This document shows positions 1-9,035 of a stretch of DNA of 64,000 nucleotides, in pieces. Every line of letters begins with the position of its first letter. Within the stretch, counting starts at the first letter, position 1. The position numbers and the translations under genes were made by a program. This stretch comes from Anaerolineae bacterium (lineage in GTDB: Bacteria; Chloroflexota; Anaerolineae; Aggregatilineales; Phototrophicaceae), in the NCBI GenBank assembly GCA_022822305.1, contig JAJEBY010000016.1, positions 1,178,001 through 1,242,000 on the forward strand, written 5' to 3'. Under the pieces are notes generated by a model that did not search any database, was not told the origin of the DNA, and saw only the letters and a program-made list of their open reading frames with translations.

Positions 1-84
1 ACAGCAGACGCGACCATCGCATCGCCCCGTTCTGGTGTCGTTTACGACCTACTGGAATCGCCGCCATATTCCACTCACCGTCGC

Positions 85-1590
85 TTAACTCGCCGGGTCC
101 AGCTGCACTGCCGCGGCAGTCATGAGGTCTTGCTGGGTCGCGTCATCGCGGGAAATCCAACGACCCGCGCTCCGCCCTTGCCGTATCACGATGATGCGAT
201 CGGCGATGCCCAGCACTTCGGGCAATTCGGTGGAAAGCACCAAAATGCCCATGCCTTGATGCGCCATGTCATCCATCAAGCGATACATCTCCGCCTTTGA
301 GCCGACATCAATGCCGCGGGTCGGCTCCGAGAATATCAATACTTTGAGCTCCTCGAGCAGCCAGCGTCCGATCAGCGATTTCTGCTGATTGCCGCCGCTC
401 AAGTAGCGGATTTTCTGGGCGATGCCGGGCGTCTTGATGGACAGCTTGTCGACAATTTCCGCGGTCGCCCGGCGCTCGTCCTGCCCGTTAATCACCATCA
501 TATTGGCATAGTTGTTGACCGACACCAGCGTGATATTTTCCTTCACCGACAGCGGCAGCAGCAACCCATCGGACTTGCGATTCTCGGTCAGAAATCCCAG
601 TCCCTTTCGGATGGCATCCATCGGCGCGTTGGCATGAATCTCCTGGCCCAGCAGCCGGACGCTGCCGGTCCGTGGCAAATTGCCGAATATCAAACGACCC
701 AGATTATGCACGCCGGAGCCCATCAAACCGAAGACGGCCACGATCTCGCCGGCGTGTACCTTCAAGCTGAAGTCCTCGATAGTTGCGCCGCTCACGCTGT
801 CCACTTCCAGTAGCACATCACCGGGCTGCCCAGGCGTCCGCGGATACAAGTCCTTGACCTCGCGCCCCACCATCCAGGTCACCAGGTCGCTTTGCCGCGT
901 ATTGGCAACGGCTTCGGTCGCGATATGTTCGCCATCGCGGAATACCGTGACCCGGTCGGCGATTGCGTAGATCTCGTCAAGCTTGTGCGATACGTACATG
1001 ATACCGACGCCGAGGCCCTGCAGGCGGCGGATCACCGTGAACAAGCTCTCGATTTCCGATTGACTGAGCGCCGATGTCGGCTCGTCCATAATAATGATCT
1101 GCGCTTGCCGGGAGAGCGCCCGCGCGATTTCGACCAATTGCTGCTGCGCCACCGTCAGCGCGCTGATCGGCATTTCCGGGTCGATGTTCAAACCCAGATC
1201 CTGCAAAAGCTCGCTGGTGCGCGCATACAATTCGTTCCAATCGACGGTGCGGAAGGCCTTCTTGGGCAGGTTGCCGAGGAATACGTTCTCGGCGATGCTG
1301 AGATCGGGCACCAAATCCAGCTCTTGGTACACAACTTTGATGCGGTGCGCCAGCGAATCGGCCGGCGAGTGAAACTCGACCGCTTCGCCTTCGATCTCAA
1401 TGACGCCGTCGTCGGGTTGATAGAGCCCGGCGATGATTTTGATCAGCGTTGATTTACCCGCGCCATTCTCGCCAATCAACGCGTGAACCTCGCCGGCATG
1501 CAAACTGAAATCCACACCGTTCAGCGCCTGTGTGCCCGGGAAGGCTTTGGCAATCGATCGGAGGTTGAGCAGCGGCTGTTTTTCGCTCAT
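85..1590 (-). CDS. sugar ABC transporter, double ATPase subunit (RbsA/MglA type)
   Basis: This is the energising subunit of a ribose/galactose-class importer, acting on the cytoplasmic face of the membrane. The 501 residues hold two ATPase modules. The first has a complete Walker A (GENGAGKST, about residues 40-48), the signature-like LTVAQQQLVEIARAL and Walker B (IIIMDEPTSAL). The second has the degenerate P-loop usual for this family (VFGLMGSG) but a good signature (LSGGNQQK) and Walker B region (FSEPTRGID). Length matches RbsA/MglA/XylG. It starts 4 bases after the permease stop, so the two are cotranscribed, and it is the last gene of the minus-strand operon. The sugar cannot be read from the sequence. 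The sugar-acid enzymes upstream suggest a uronate- or aldonate-derived substrate, which is inference. Confidence 0.95.
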   Translation of the reverse strand: MSEKQPLLNLRSIAKAFPGTQALNGVDFSLHAGEVHALIGENGAGKSTLIKIIAGLYQPDDGVIEIEGEAVEFHSPADSLAHRIKVVYQELDLVPDLSIAENVFLGNLPKKAFRTVDWNELYARTSELLQDLGLNIDPEMPISALTVAQQQLVEIARALSRQAQIIIMDEPTSALSQSEIESLFTVIRRLQGLGVGIMYVSHKLDEIYAIADRVTVFRDGEHIATEAVANTRQSDLVTWMVGREVKDLYPRTPGQPGDVLLEVDSVSGATIEDFSLKVHAGEIVAVFGLMGSGVHNLGRLIFGNLPRTGSVRLLGQEIHANAPMDAIRKGLGFLTENRKSDGLLLPLSVKENITLVSVNNYANMMVINGQDERRATAEIVDKLSIKTPGIAQKIRYLSGGNQQKSLIGRWLLEELKVLIFSEPTRGIDVGSKAEMYRLMDDMAHQGMGILVLSTELPEVLGIADRIIVIRQGRSAGRWISRDDATQQDLMTAAAVQLDPAS

Positions 1591-1593
1591 GCG

Positions 1594-2598
1594 TTAATCC
1601 TGGCCCATCCGACGCCGACGCCGCGCATCCAGCAAAACGGCGACAATGATGATCAAGCCGGTCACGGTCACCTGCCAACTCGAGTTGATATCCAGCAGCA
1701 CGATGCCGTTCTTCAAGGTCGCCAGCAGCACCACCGCCAGGAAGGTGCCTACCATCGAACCTTCCCCGCCACTGAGACTCGTGCCGCCCAATAATACCGC
1801 GCCAATCGCCTCCAGCTCGAATCCGGCGCCGATGCCGTTCTGCCCGGAATTGAGCCGAGACAGCAAGATGATCGCGCTGACGGAGGCCAGGACGCCGGTC
1901 AATACAAATCCCGCCAGTTTCACCATGCGCACCGGTATGCCCGCCAGCGTTGCCGCTTCGGGATTGGCGCCCACCGCATGTACAAAGCGGCCAAAGGTCG
2001 TGCGTGTCAAAACAAAATAGAAGATAAGAAAAATTGCAAAAAAGAATATGACCGGCCACGGCACGCCCAGGAAGAATCCGTTGCCGATTTCAGTGAAAGT
2101 CTGAATCTTGTGCGTGTTCTGAATCGAAGCGTCGGTGAAGCCGAACGCCGCCCCACGAACAATCGAAAGCATGGCCAAGGTCGCGATCAGCGAATTGATG
2201 CCGAGCCGCAGCGAAATCACCGCGTTTATCAGCCCAACGATGACCCCCAGGGCCAAGCCCACGGTGATGCCCAAGGCCAGATTCTCGGTGTTGTTGAGCA
2301 CGCTCATCACGATCACGCCGACAAAGGCTTGCATGGATCCGACGGAGGCGTCAATCTCACCCGAAATCAGCAGAATGGTCATGCCGACGGCGGTGATCGC
2401 TGTCATGGATACCTGGCTGAGCAAGACGCCGATGTTCCTGCCCGTGAAGAATACGTCCGACTGCACGGTCAGGAATATCCAGATGGCCGCCACAATCAGA
2501 AACAGAACGCCCTCTTGCGTATGCAGCAGCCAATGAACAGCGCGCGTCACCCAGCTTCCAATGCCGGTGCTTGCGGAGTCTGATCTATTCCCTACCAT
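1594..2598 (-). CDS. sugar ABC transporter permease (RbsC family)
   Basis: Membrane-spanning subunit of the ribose-type importer. The 334 residues have a short polar N-terminus followed by about 8-10 hydrophobic segments. The family-typical stretch GINSLIATLAMLSIVRG lies mid-protein and the loop GANPEAATLAGIPV follows. The C-terminal part contains the glycine-rich GGTSLSGGEGS motif seen in RbsC/XylH permeases. It lies 133 bases downstream of the second sugar-binding protein and 3 bases before the ATPase, completing a binding protein-permease-ATPase set. Only one permease gene is present, so a homodimeric pore is expected as in RbsC. Confidence 0.95.
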   Translation of the reverse strand: MVGNRSDSASTGIGSWVTRAVHWLLHTQEGVLFLIVAAIWIFLTVQSDVFFTGRNIGVLLSQVSMTAITAVGMTILLISGEIDASVGSMQAFVGVIVMSVLNNTENLALGITVGLALGVIVGLINAVISLRLGINSLIATLAMLSIVRGAAFGFTDASIQNTHKIQTFTEIGNGFFLGVPWPVIFFFAIFLIFYFVLTRTTFGRFVHAVGANPEAATLAGIPVRMVKLAGFVLTGVLASVSAIILLSRLNSGQNGIGAGFELEAIGAVLLGGTSLSGGEGSMVGTFLAVVLLATLKNGIVLLDINSSWQVTVTGLIIIVAVLLDARRRRRMGQD

Positions 2599-2731
2599 CT
2601 GACATCCTCATGCGGAAAGACTGGCGTTTTCGGCAGCCGTCGTCGCTTCAATCGGCAATCCAAACAAATGGAAATCGAGCAGGACTGCGGCATGCAGCTA
2701 CAGTCCCGCTCGGTGATTGATCGGCTTAGAC

Positions 2732-3835
2732 CTACTCGTCGTCCATTGGCGGATCGACGATTTCGATCTCGATCTCGGCGATGACATCGAGCAAAGCGGT
2801 GTAGGTGCCGTCTTCTTCCTGCGTGTAATAGTCAAACAGGTTGTCGAGCGTCACCGGCTGCGACGGCGCATAAATCTGCGGAGGCGGCTGCACGCCGTTG
2901 AAAACCGCGATCGAGGCGTTGATCAAGAGCAGGCCCTGATATTCGGGGAACATAGCCGCCGATACCTTGTAGGGTCCGCCTTCCTGAAGCGCGTTCTTGC
3001 AGGCGATGCCTTCGCAGCCAAATCCGACAACCAGCAGGCTGTCCGTATCCAAACCGGCCGCGATATAAGACTGCAAGCCGCCCAGCGCCGAATCATCGTT
3101 GATGCCGAAGATGATGTTGATGTCAGGATTTGCCGTCAAGGCATCGGCCGATACCTGTACCGCAACATCCTTTGAGCCGGCGCCATCAACGCTCTGTACG
3201 ATCTCGCCCTCGGGCAATACCGAATGCAGGCCGTCAGCGAAGCCGTCGGAGCGCGCGACCGTCGAGGTCAAGGCGGGCAAACCAATATCCAGCACACGCG
3301 CCTCGCCATCCAGATTCTCAATGGCATAGTTACCGGCCCAGATGCCAACCTGGTACCCGGCGGTGTAATCGGAAATCGCGACCAGAGTCGCGCAGCCGAC
3401 CACGGCGGTCCCTTCGCAGACGACCGCGCGATCGCGAGCAACGCGGCGAATCGCCGGCGATGACGCTACCTCGTCCACGGGCGTGAATACCAATGCGCCG
3501 ACATCTTGAGCGACGTAGTCATCAACCGCCGCCAGCGATGCTTGCAGATCGAGGTTGGCATCGTTGATCGAGAATTCGATGCCGTATGCTTCGGCGGTTG
3601 CGGCCTCGGCCTTGGTCTCGTTCTGATACCATTCGTGCACCAGATAATTAGTAACGTGACCGATCGACTCGGGCAGCGTCCAGTCTTCCGGCATGTCCTC
3701 AACGGTGAATGCGCGAATCATCGCATCGGCTTCCATCATGGCGTCGTCGTCTTGCGCCATCGCGCCAAAGGCGCCAAGCAGCAACGCGCTGATAACGAGC
3801 AGCGCCATAAACAGAAATGTCTTGCTAGTCTTCAT
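2732..3835 (-). CDS. sugar ABC transporter substrate-binding protein (copy 1, membrane-proximal)
   Basis: Extracytoplasmic ligand-binding protein of the ribose-type importer. The 367 residues start with a classic signal peptide (hydrophobic stretch about 8-26, likely cleavage after AMA, before QDDD) without a lipobox Cys. The mature protein begins with an acidic stretch, then has the two-lobe periplasmic-binding-protein pattern. An AAAGGA-like Shine-Dalgarno (AAAGGA) lies about 9 bases before the ATG. By eye it is the close paralogue of the gene at 4074-5180, with long identical blocks such as SIGHVTNYLVHEWYQNETKA. Differences concentrate in the signal peptide, the acidic N-terminus and scattered surface positions. 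It is separated from the other copy by 238 bases. Confidence 0.9.
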   Translation of the reverse strand: MKTSKTFLFMALLVISALLLGAFGAMAQDDDAMMEADAMIRAFTVEDMPEDWTLPESIGHVTNYLVHEWYQNETKAEAATAEAYGIEFSINDANLDLQASLAAVDDYVAQDVGALVFTPVDEVASSPAIRRVARDRAVVCEGTAVVGCATLVAISDYTAGYQVGIWAGNYAIENLDGEARVLDIGLPALTSTVARSDGFADGLHSVLPEGEIVQSVDGAGSKDVAVQVSADALTANPDINIIFGINDDSALGGLQSYIAAGLDTDSLLVVGFGCEGIACKNALQEGGPYKVSAAMFPEYQGLLLINASIAVFNGVQPPPQIYAPSQPVTLDNLFDYYTQEEDGTYTALLDVIAEIEIEIVDPPMDDE

Positions 3836-4073
3836 AGGAATTGTTCCTTTCTCGAACGATTAGATGAATATGCTGCGTGTAAACAGTAGACAACTGTCTC
3901 GGGGCATTGTACCGCTTGCGAATCGATTTTTCGAGATTGGGTCTTCCGCCGCCAGCAAAACCGTCGTCCCGGCAATTCACGGGCGCGACGATTGCAGGCG
4001 GTCGCTGACGACGCTAGCCTGGCCGGTTCGCCGCGATTCGCCGCATTCCGGCCAGGCCACTCAACAACCGGAC

Positions 4074-5180
4074 CTATTCGTCTTCCATCGGCGGCTCGAT
4101 TATCAGCAGCTCAATGTCGGCGATCGCATCGAGATGGGCCGTATAGGTACCATCCTCTTCCTGCGTGTAGTAATCAAACAGGTTATCGAGCGTCATCGGC
4201 AAGGATGGCGCAAAGATCTGCGGTGGCGGCTCCGCGCCATTGAACACGGCAACGGCAGCGTTGATCAGCAGCAGACCCTGATATTCGGGGAACATAGCCG
4301 CGGATACCTTGTATGGTCCGCCCTCCTGCAGGGCATTCTTGCAGGCGACGCCTTCACATCCGAATCCGACCACCAACAGTTTGTCCGTATCCAGGCCAGC
4401 CGCAATATAGGATTGCAGGCCGCCCAAGGCCGAATCATCGTTGATGCCAAAGATGATGTTGATATCGGGATTCGCGGTCAGCGCATCCGACGATACCTGC
4501 ACGGCAACATCTTTGGAGCCGCCGCCATCGACACGCTGCACAATCTCTCCGTCCGGCACCACCGAAAGCAAGCCGTCAACGAAGCCGTTGGAGCGCGCCA
4601 CGCCTGCGGTCAAGGCAGGCAGACCGATATCCAGGGCGCGCGCCTCGCCATCGAAATTCTCGAGCACGTAGTTGCCAGCCCAAACGCCAACGCCGTAACC
4701 CGCCGAATAATCCGAGATCGCCACCAAGGTGTGGCAACCGACGACCGGCGAACCTTCGCATACCACCGCGCGGTCGCGCGCGACGCGGCGAATGGCGGGT
4801 GACGAAGCGACCTCGTCCACCGCGGTGAAGACCAGGGCGTCGACATCTTGCGCGACATAGTCATCAACAGCGGCCAGGGAGGTTTGCAGATCTAGATTGG
4901 CGTCGTTGATCGAAAACTCGATTCCGTAGGCTTCGGCGGTCGCGGCTTCAGCCTTGGTTTCATTCTGATACCATTCGTGCACCAGGTAATTGGTCACGTG
5001 GCCAATGGATTCGGGCAGCGTCCAGCCTTCCGGCATTTCATCTATATTCAAGGCGCGGATTAACGCGTCCACCTCTGCTTCCGCTGACATCTCGTCTTGA
5101 GCTGTCACGGCCAATGCCCCGAGCAACACGACGCTCAAGGCCAGTAAAACGGTAATCAACAATCGCTTTCTGCTAATCAT
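4074..5180 (-). CDS. sugar ABC transporter substrate-binding protein (copy 2)
   Basis: Second, tandem copy of the sugar-binding protein (368 residues). The signal peptide runs to about AVTAQ, and the mature part is collinear with the copy at 2732-3835 with very few length differences. Both copies keep the segments GINDDSALGGLQSYIAAGLD and VGFGCEGxACKNALQEGG, so neither looks inactivated. The start ATG is preceded by AGAGAGGTAAAG, a good ribosome-binding site. A candidate -10 (TATGAT on the minus strand, about 5248-5253) lies upstream, so this gene may also have its own promoter. A single permease and ATPase serve both copies, which suggests two ligand specificities or a recent duplication. 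Confidence 0.9.
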   Translation of the reverse strand: MISRKRLLITVLLALSVVLLGALAVTAQDEMSAEAEVDALIRALNIDEMPEGWTLPESIGHVTNYLVHEWYQNETKAEAATAEAYGIEFSINDANLDLQTSLAAVDDYVAQDVDALVFTAVDEVASSPAIRRVARDRAVVCEGSPVVGCHTLVAISDYSAGYGVGVWAGNYVLENFDGEARALDIGLPALTAGVARSNGFVDGLLSVVPDGEIVQRVDGGGSKDVAVQVSSDALTANPDINIIFGINDDSALGGLQSYIAAGLDTDKLLVVGFGCEGVACKNALQEGGPYKVSAAMFPEYQGLLLINAAVAVFNGAEPPPQIFAPSLPMTLDNLFDYYTQEEDGTYTAHLDAIADIELLIIEPPMEDE

Positions 5181-5325
5181 TTTCTTTACCTCTCTATGCT
5201 ACGGCCCTGCCTATCAGAACCTGCCAACAGTTGTCTTGCGCCTTGAATCATACCACCTCCCTCTGCCCTAGCACACAAGATCCAATTTGTTTGCCCCCAC
5301 GAGAGATTCTCGCCACCGAACGGCA

Positions 5326-6150
5326 TCATTTCAGATGCTTTAGCACTCTGCCATGCCCGACGGTCAGATCGGCCCAGGGCACATAATCGGCGGATACGAT
5401 CTCGGCCGGGCGCAAATGATGCAATTCGTCCGCCAAACCTTCGTGCAGCTCAAATTCTCCGCTCGCATCCCAGACTTGATCCACGTCCATTCGACTAGGA
5501 CCCGACAGGATGAGCTGATCCACATCCAGCGCGTCGCCCTCAATGCCGGGAATCTGCTTGTGAGAAAACCAGTTCGGCAGCGGCCGTGAACGCGCCTCTT
5601 GGCGCTCGCGCAGTTTGACGCGCGCCGACATCAGCCGCCTGCCATACCGCTCCAGCTCGCCGGCGATCTCGACGCCGGCTTCCAGCGCCCCCGGTTTCCA
5701 GGGCCGGGTCATGGTGATCTTGCCCTGTTTCAAGGGCCAGCCGATCACCTCGCGTCCCCAGGCAATATAGGTGGCATTGTCCGAATACATGTGCACGGAA
5801 CAATCGCCCTGGATGCCTTGGTAACTGCATTCGATGGCGATGACCGCTTCAAAGAACTGCGACTGTTCGGGATTCAGCGCGACCAATTCATCACCGTAGC
5901 CAGCGTCCATATTCAGTTCGTAGAAGCGCGCGCGGCATAACGGATTCTCCGGCGCCTCCAGCGGCGGCGGCACCTGTCTACGGCCTTCGGCGGGATCGGC
6001 CAGGTGATACCAAATGGTGAAGACGCGGCCGCACAGTCGCCAGGGCGCTTGACCGTATGCCGACGCCCTGCCACGCGCGGTGCGGGGCATACCGTAGCCT
6101 CTGAATTCGGCGCCGACGTCTTCATGCAAGCTATTGCTTGAGTCTCTCAT
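5326..6150 (-). CDS. acetoacetate decarboxylase family protein
   Basis: A 274-residue protein that resembles the acetoacetate decarboxylase (ADC) superfamily. The segment GREVIGWPLKQGKI matches the ADC pattern G-R-E-x-x-G-x-P-K-K where the second-half lysine forms the Schiff base; here the tetrad reads PLKQGK. Many ADC-like proteins are hydrolyases or aldolases rather than decarboxylases, so the reaction is not assigned. The ATG at 6150 is preferred to the upstream TTG. It sits between the SDR gene (13 bases upstream) and the binding-protein genes in one minus-strand operon, pointing to processing of a sugar-acid or keto-acid intermediate. Confidence 0.75.
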   Translation of the reverse strand: MRDSSNSLHEDVGAEFRGYGMPRTARGRASAYGQAPWRLCGRVFTIWYHLADPAEGRRQVPPPLEAPENPLCRARFYELNMDAGYGDELVALNPEQSQFFEAVIAIECSYQGIQGDCSVHMYSDNATYIAWGREVIGWPLKQGKITMTRPWKPGALEAGVEIAGELERYGRRLMSARVKLRERQEARSRPLPNWFSHKQIPGIEGDALDVDQLILSGPSRMDVDQVWDASGEFELHEGLADELHHLRPAEIVSADYVPWADLTVGHGRVLKHLK

Positions 6151-6165
6151 CAACCTGTCTCAATC

Positions 6166-6945
6166 TTATTGAATCGAAGCATGCGGCGCGCCCGCCAGGT
6201 AACCGCCGTCGACGTAGATCACCTGGCCAGTGATATAGCGGGCGGCATCCGACGCCAGAAAAACGATCGTTTCGCTAACATCATCAACTTCGGCAACCCG
6301 GCCCAAGGGAATGGCGCGGTTGAGGTTGTCTACAGCGACCACGCCGTGTTTCACGCCTTGGCGCAGTATCTCGGTATTGACCCAGGCCGGCGCGACCGCG
6401 TTAACGCGGATGCCCAGCTTTGCCCATTCCACAGCCAGCGACTCGGTCAGGGCGGTTATGCCTGCTTTGGCCGCCGCGTATGATACGCGCCCGGGCCAAG
6501 CCGCTTTTGATGCAATTGAACTGAGATTGATGATTGCGCCGCCCGTGTCGCGCATGGCGCGCGCAGCCGCTTGACAGCAATAGAAGACGCCGCTCAGATT
6601 GATGCTGATCAAGTTTTCCCAATCGGCCTGTGTGACCTCAAGCGAGCTGCAAGGACTGATGATGCCCGCCGAATTCACCATGATATCGATGGATCCCAGT
6701 TCATCTCGAGCATAATCCGCCATCGCAAAACAAGCCTCTTGATCGCGCGCATCCAAGGGGTAATCCAGCACCTTGCGCCGAGGAAAGCGCTTCCGTAATG
6801 CCTCCGCCCGATCTCGCACAACCTCTGCTTTGATATCGGCCAGAAGCACATCGCAGCCGCGCGCCAAAAACGCGCAGGCGCAACCCGCGCCGATCCCTTG
6901 CGCAGCGCCGGTTATGACGGCGACTTCTCCAATCAGCTCCGTCAC
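6166..6945 (-). CDS. SDR family NAD(P)-dependent oxidoreductase
   Basis: Classical short-chain dehydrogenase/reductase of 259 residues. It has the N-terminal cofactor motif TGAAQGIG (residues 13-20), the NSAG structural motif, a catalytic Ser in NLSSIAS and the YAAAK Tyr-Lys pair (about residue 153), then a PLGRVAEVDDV stretch and the terminal VDGGY of the family. Such enzymes oxidise or reduce sugar alcohols, sugar acids or keto acids; the substrate here is not decided. The start is GTG, with AAGG four bases upstream and no in-frame ATG nearby. It lies between the RraA-type gene and the ADC-like gene of the catabolic operon. Confidence 0.9.
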   Translation of the reverse strand: MTELIGEVAVITGAAQGIGAGCACAFLARGCDVLLADIKAEVVRDRAEALRKRFPRRKVLDYPLDARDQEACFAMADYARDELGSIDIMVNSAGIISPCSSLEVTQADWENLISINLSGVFYCCQAAARAMRDTGGAIINLSSIASKAAWPGRVSYAAAKAGITALTESLAVEWAKLGIRVNAVAPAWVNTEILRQGVKHGVVAVDNLNRAIPLGRVAEVDDVSETIVFLASDAARYITGQVIYVDGGYLAGAPHASIQ

Positions 6946-6972
6946 GCGACCTTGCCTGCTACCATCTACGCT

Positions 6973-7662
6973 CTAAAGCACGCCGAAGGTATTGAAGGCT
7001 TCTTCGGCGCTCATGCCCTTCTCAATGGCGATGCGCACCAGATTCTCTGTACGCGCCTTTTCCAAAGCCAGGCTGATCGCTTCTTCTTCCGCTTCCTGCG
7101 GGATTACCAGCACCCCATCGCGATCGCCGAAAATCAGTTCGCCCGGATTGATCGTCACCTGCCCGATACGCGCCGGAATACGATAATCGAGCACGCGGCT
7201 GCGCGGACCTGAATCCGGCGCGTATCCGCCCCGCGAGAACGTGGGGAAATCCAAGGCCAGCACGCCGTCGGTATCGCGCGAGTATCCGGCCAGCACGGCG
7301 CCTCTCGCCCCCAAATGCTGCGCGCGCGTCGTCATCAATTCGCCCCACATGGAATATTCGGGGCTGCCGCCGGCGCTGACATAGACTTCATTCCGCTTCA
7401 GGTCATCTAACGCGCGGAAAAGCAGCCCGTACGGCATCCCCGACCACTCGGTCTGTCCGTCCACTTCGCCACCGGGATAATCCACCGTCAACACAGTCAT
7501 GGCCCGGCCCAATACCTGCATGTCATCGCGGATGGGACGGATCTCCGCTGGCAAGAACTGCTGCATGAAACCTAGTCCATCCAGGATGTCGCCGATGACG
7601 GCCACAAATAATTCATCTTCTATCAGGCCAAAAAGCTCGTCGTCGTTTTTCCAGCTAACCAT
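6973..7662 (-). CDS. RraA family protein (aldolase/decarboxylase-like), copy 1
   Basis: A 229-residue member of the RraA / 4-hydroxy-4-methyl-2-oxoglutarate aldolase family. The start is placed at the ATG at 7662 because GAAAGGACG precedes it; the longer frame to 7707 would overlap the stop of the upstream gene without a ribosome site. It shows the conserved G-D-x-D-G-V pattern (FGDRDGVLVIP) and a GARGAVLAG segment. In Chloroflexota and Proteobacteria such proteins often accompany uronate or aromatic catabolism as divalent-metal-dependent keto-acid aldolases or oxaloacetate decarboxylases. A role as a regulator of RNase E is unlikely in this context. It follows the mannonate-dehydratase-type gene directly. 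Confidence 0.85.
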   Translation of the reverse strand: MVSWKNDDELFGLIEDELFVAVIGDILDGLGFMQQFLPAEIRPIRDDMQVLGRAMTVLTVDYPGGEVDGQTEWSGMPYGLLFRALDDLKRNEVYVSAGGSPEYSMWGELMTTRAQHLGARGAVLAGYSRDTDGVLALDFPTFSRGGYAPDSGPRSRVLDYRIPARIGQVTINPGELIFGDRDGVLVIPQEAEEEAISLALEKARTENLVRIAIEKGMSAEEAFNTFGVL

Positions 7663-7706
7663 ATACGTCCTTTCGCGGTACGCCAAACCACGTCCCGCTT
7701 TCTTCA

Positions 7707-8777
7707 CTAAGCCTGTTGTATCGCGTTGAGCGATCCGCTCATCCAGCCCAAGGCGTGCGCCATGCCGGCGTGCCAGGGATCGTCGCAGCTCATCTGTGGC
7801 GTATGATCCGGCACCAATACGCCATCGAATCCGTTGCGATGCAGGATCTTCAGCACGCGCAGCATATCGATATCACCTTCGTCGACGAAGACCTCTTCGT
7901 AATTCGGTACTTTGCCGCGCACGTTTCTGAAGTGAATGTAGGAAATCTTGCCTTGCGCGCTGTAGCGCTCGACCGCTTCGTACAAGTCGAAGTCGCCATC
8001 GGCCATTTCCGCGATCGTGCCCAGGCACATTTCCAGAGAATTATGGTGACTCGGCACTATATCCAGCAAGCGCTGATAATGCTGCGGCTGCGTGACCAGG
8101 CGCGCCATACCACGCACGACCGGCAGCGGCGGATCATCCGGATGCGCCGCCAGGCGTACGCCGGCTTCTTCGGCTACCGGCACTATCTGCGTTAGGAAAT
8201 CTTCCAGTCGTCCCCAGATTTCATCCGAGCTGACCTCAGGCACGGAGCCCGGCGGCGGCGAATCGTCCACGATCATGTTCCAGACCGTGCCATTCGGAAT
8301 CGGCGTTTCGGGCGGGGTCTGCGCTTCCAGGAAACCGACGCCACGGGCCCGCCCGCGCGCGGACTGAATCTCGGTGCGCCCCCAGACGCCGGCAATGCTG
8401 AAATAGTAGCCCATGCAGGGAATCCCGACCGCGCCCATATTGCGAATGGTAGATTTGATATGCTCAAGCTGTTCTGCTTTCCGCGGACCATCGAGCAGCA
8501 CATCATGCCAGTGGCCGGGATCAAAGTTCTCAAGCGCCGCCAGTTCCAGGCCTTCTTCGTTTATTTGCCTGCGCAGCGCCAGCAGATCGTCATAGGTCCA
8601 ATGTGTACTGTCGTGGGCGGCCCGGCCCCAGACGTCGTCGCCGCTCGCTGTCGACAGCTTGCCGGGACGGAAGTAGTCCGTGAGGTGGGCGACAATATGC
8701 GTCGCGCCCGCCTGCCTGGCGAAGCGAAAATTGTCGCGCTTCAACATGTGCCGATAGAGACCCAAGCCCAGTTTCAT
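7707..8777 (-). CDS. uxuA: mannonate dehydratase-type enzyme (UxuA family)
   Basis: A 356-residue TIM-barrel enzyme of the UxuA family, which converts D-mannonate to 2-keto-3-deoxygluconate in hexuronate breakdown. Family marks are the metal/substrate segments AAHPDDPP, CLGTIAEM, YIHFRNVRGK and the C-terminal PDHTPQ, plus an early CMGYYFSIAGVWGR region. The ATG at 8777 is chosen over an upstream TTG because GGAG lies 9 bases before it. It is the first gene of the minus-strand operon with RraA, SDR, ADC-like and ABC-transporter genes. This context fits uptake and breakdown of a sugar acid. Uxu homologues with other dehydratase substrates exist, so the exact reaction is inferred. Confidence 0.85.
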   Translation of the reverse strand: MKLGLGLYRHMLKRDNFRFARQAGATHIVAHLTDYFRPGKLSTASGDDVWGRAAHDSTHWTYDDLLALRRQINEEGLELAALENFDPGHWHDVLLDGPRKAEQLEHIKSTIRNMGAVGIPCMGYYFSIAGVWGRTEIQSARGRARGVGFLEAQTPPETPIPNGTVWNMIVDDSPPPGSVPEVSSDEIWGRLEDFLTQIVPVAEEAGVRLAAHPDDPPLPVVRGMARLVTQPQHYQRLLDIVPSHHNSLEMCLGTIAEMADGDFDLYEAVERYSAQGKISYIHFRNVRGKVPNYEEVFVDEGDIDMLRVLKILHRNGFDGVLVPDHTPQMSCDDPWHAGMAHALGWMSGSLNAIQQA

Positions 8778-8906
8778 GCCGCATTGCTCCAAGATTATCT
8801 AGGTGACGCGAACACTCCAGCCCAATTGGTCGGCCCGATGCAAGCGCCGCTATCTGTCGCGAGTTGCGTCCACCGTCCATTTGAACAAGCATAAATATGT
8901 CAATTC

Positions 8907-8922
8907 TTGACCGTAAAGTCAA
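8907..8922. promoter_or_regulatory. candidate operator: TTGAC/GTCAA inverted repeat
   Basis: In the 258-base gap between the divergent uxuA-type and E2 genes there is TTGAC, 6 bases, GTCAA (perfect 5-base arms), with another GTCAA just upstream at 8899-8903. Such a repeated half-site could bind a dimeric regulator of either operon, but arms of this length occur by chance. Confidence 0.3.
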
Positions 8923-8948
8923 ACAACTCGAAACATGCGCGCCCGCAA

Positions 8949-8978
8949 TTGGGAATATCGGCAAATTTCGGCTACACT
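8949..8978 (+). promoter_or_regulatory. candidate promoter of the E2-E1 operon
   Basis: TTGGGA (8949-8954), an 18-base spacer and TACACT (8973-8978) resemble a housekeeping sigma promoter. The predicted start near 8985 would give a leader of about 50 bases before the E2 ATG at 9036 and excludes the longer upstream reading of the E2 frame. Confidence 0.4.
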
Positions 8979-9035
8979 CCTGCCAGGTCGCATGCCAAGC
9001 GCGAATCTGCTGAAGTTTTGGAGCCGCTGACAAGG

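Noticed and set aside
3864..4802. Long plus-strand open frame (312 codons) over the sugar-binding protein gene
   Set aside because: It is antisense to a protein with a signal peptide and clear family pattern, and a parallel frame appears over the other copy; a codon-bias shadow.
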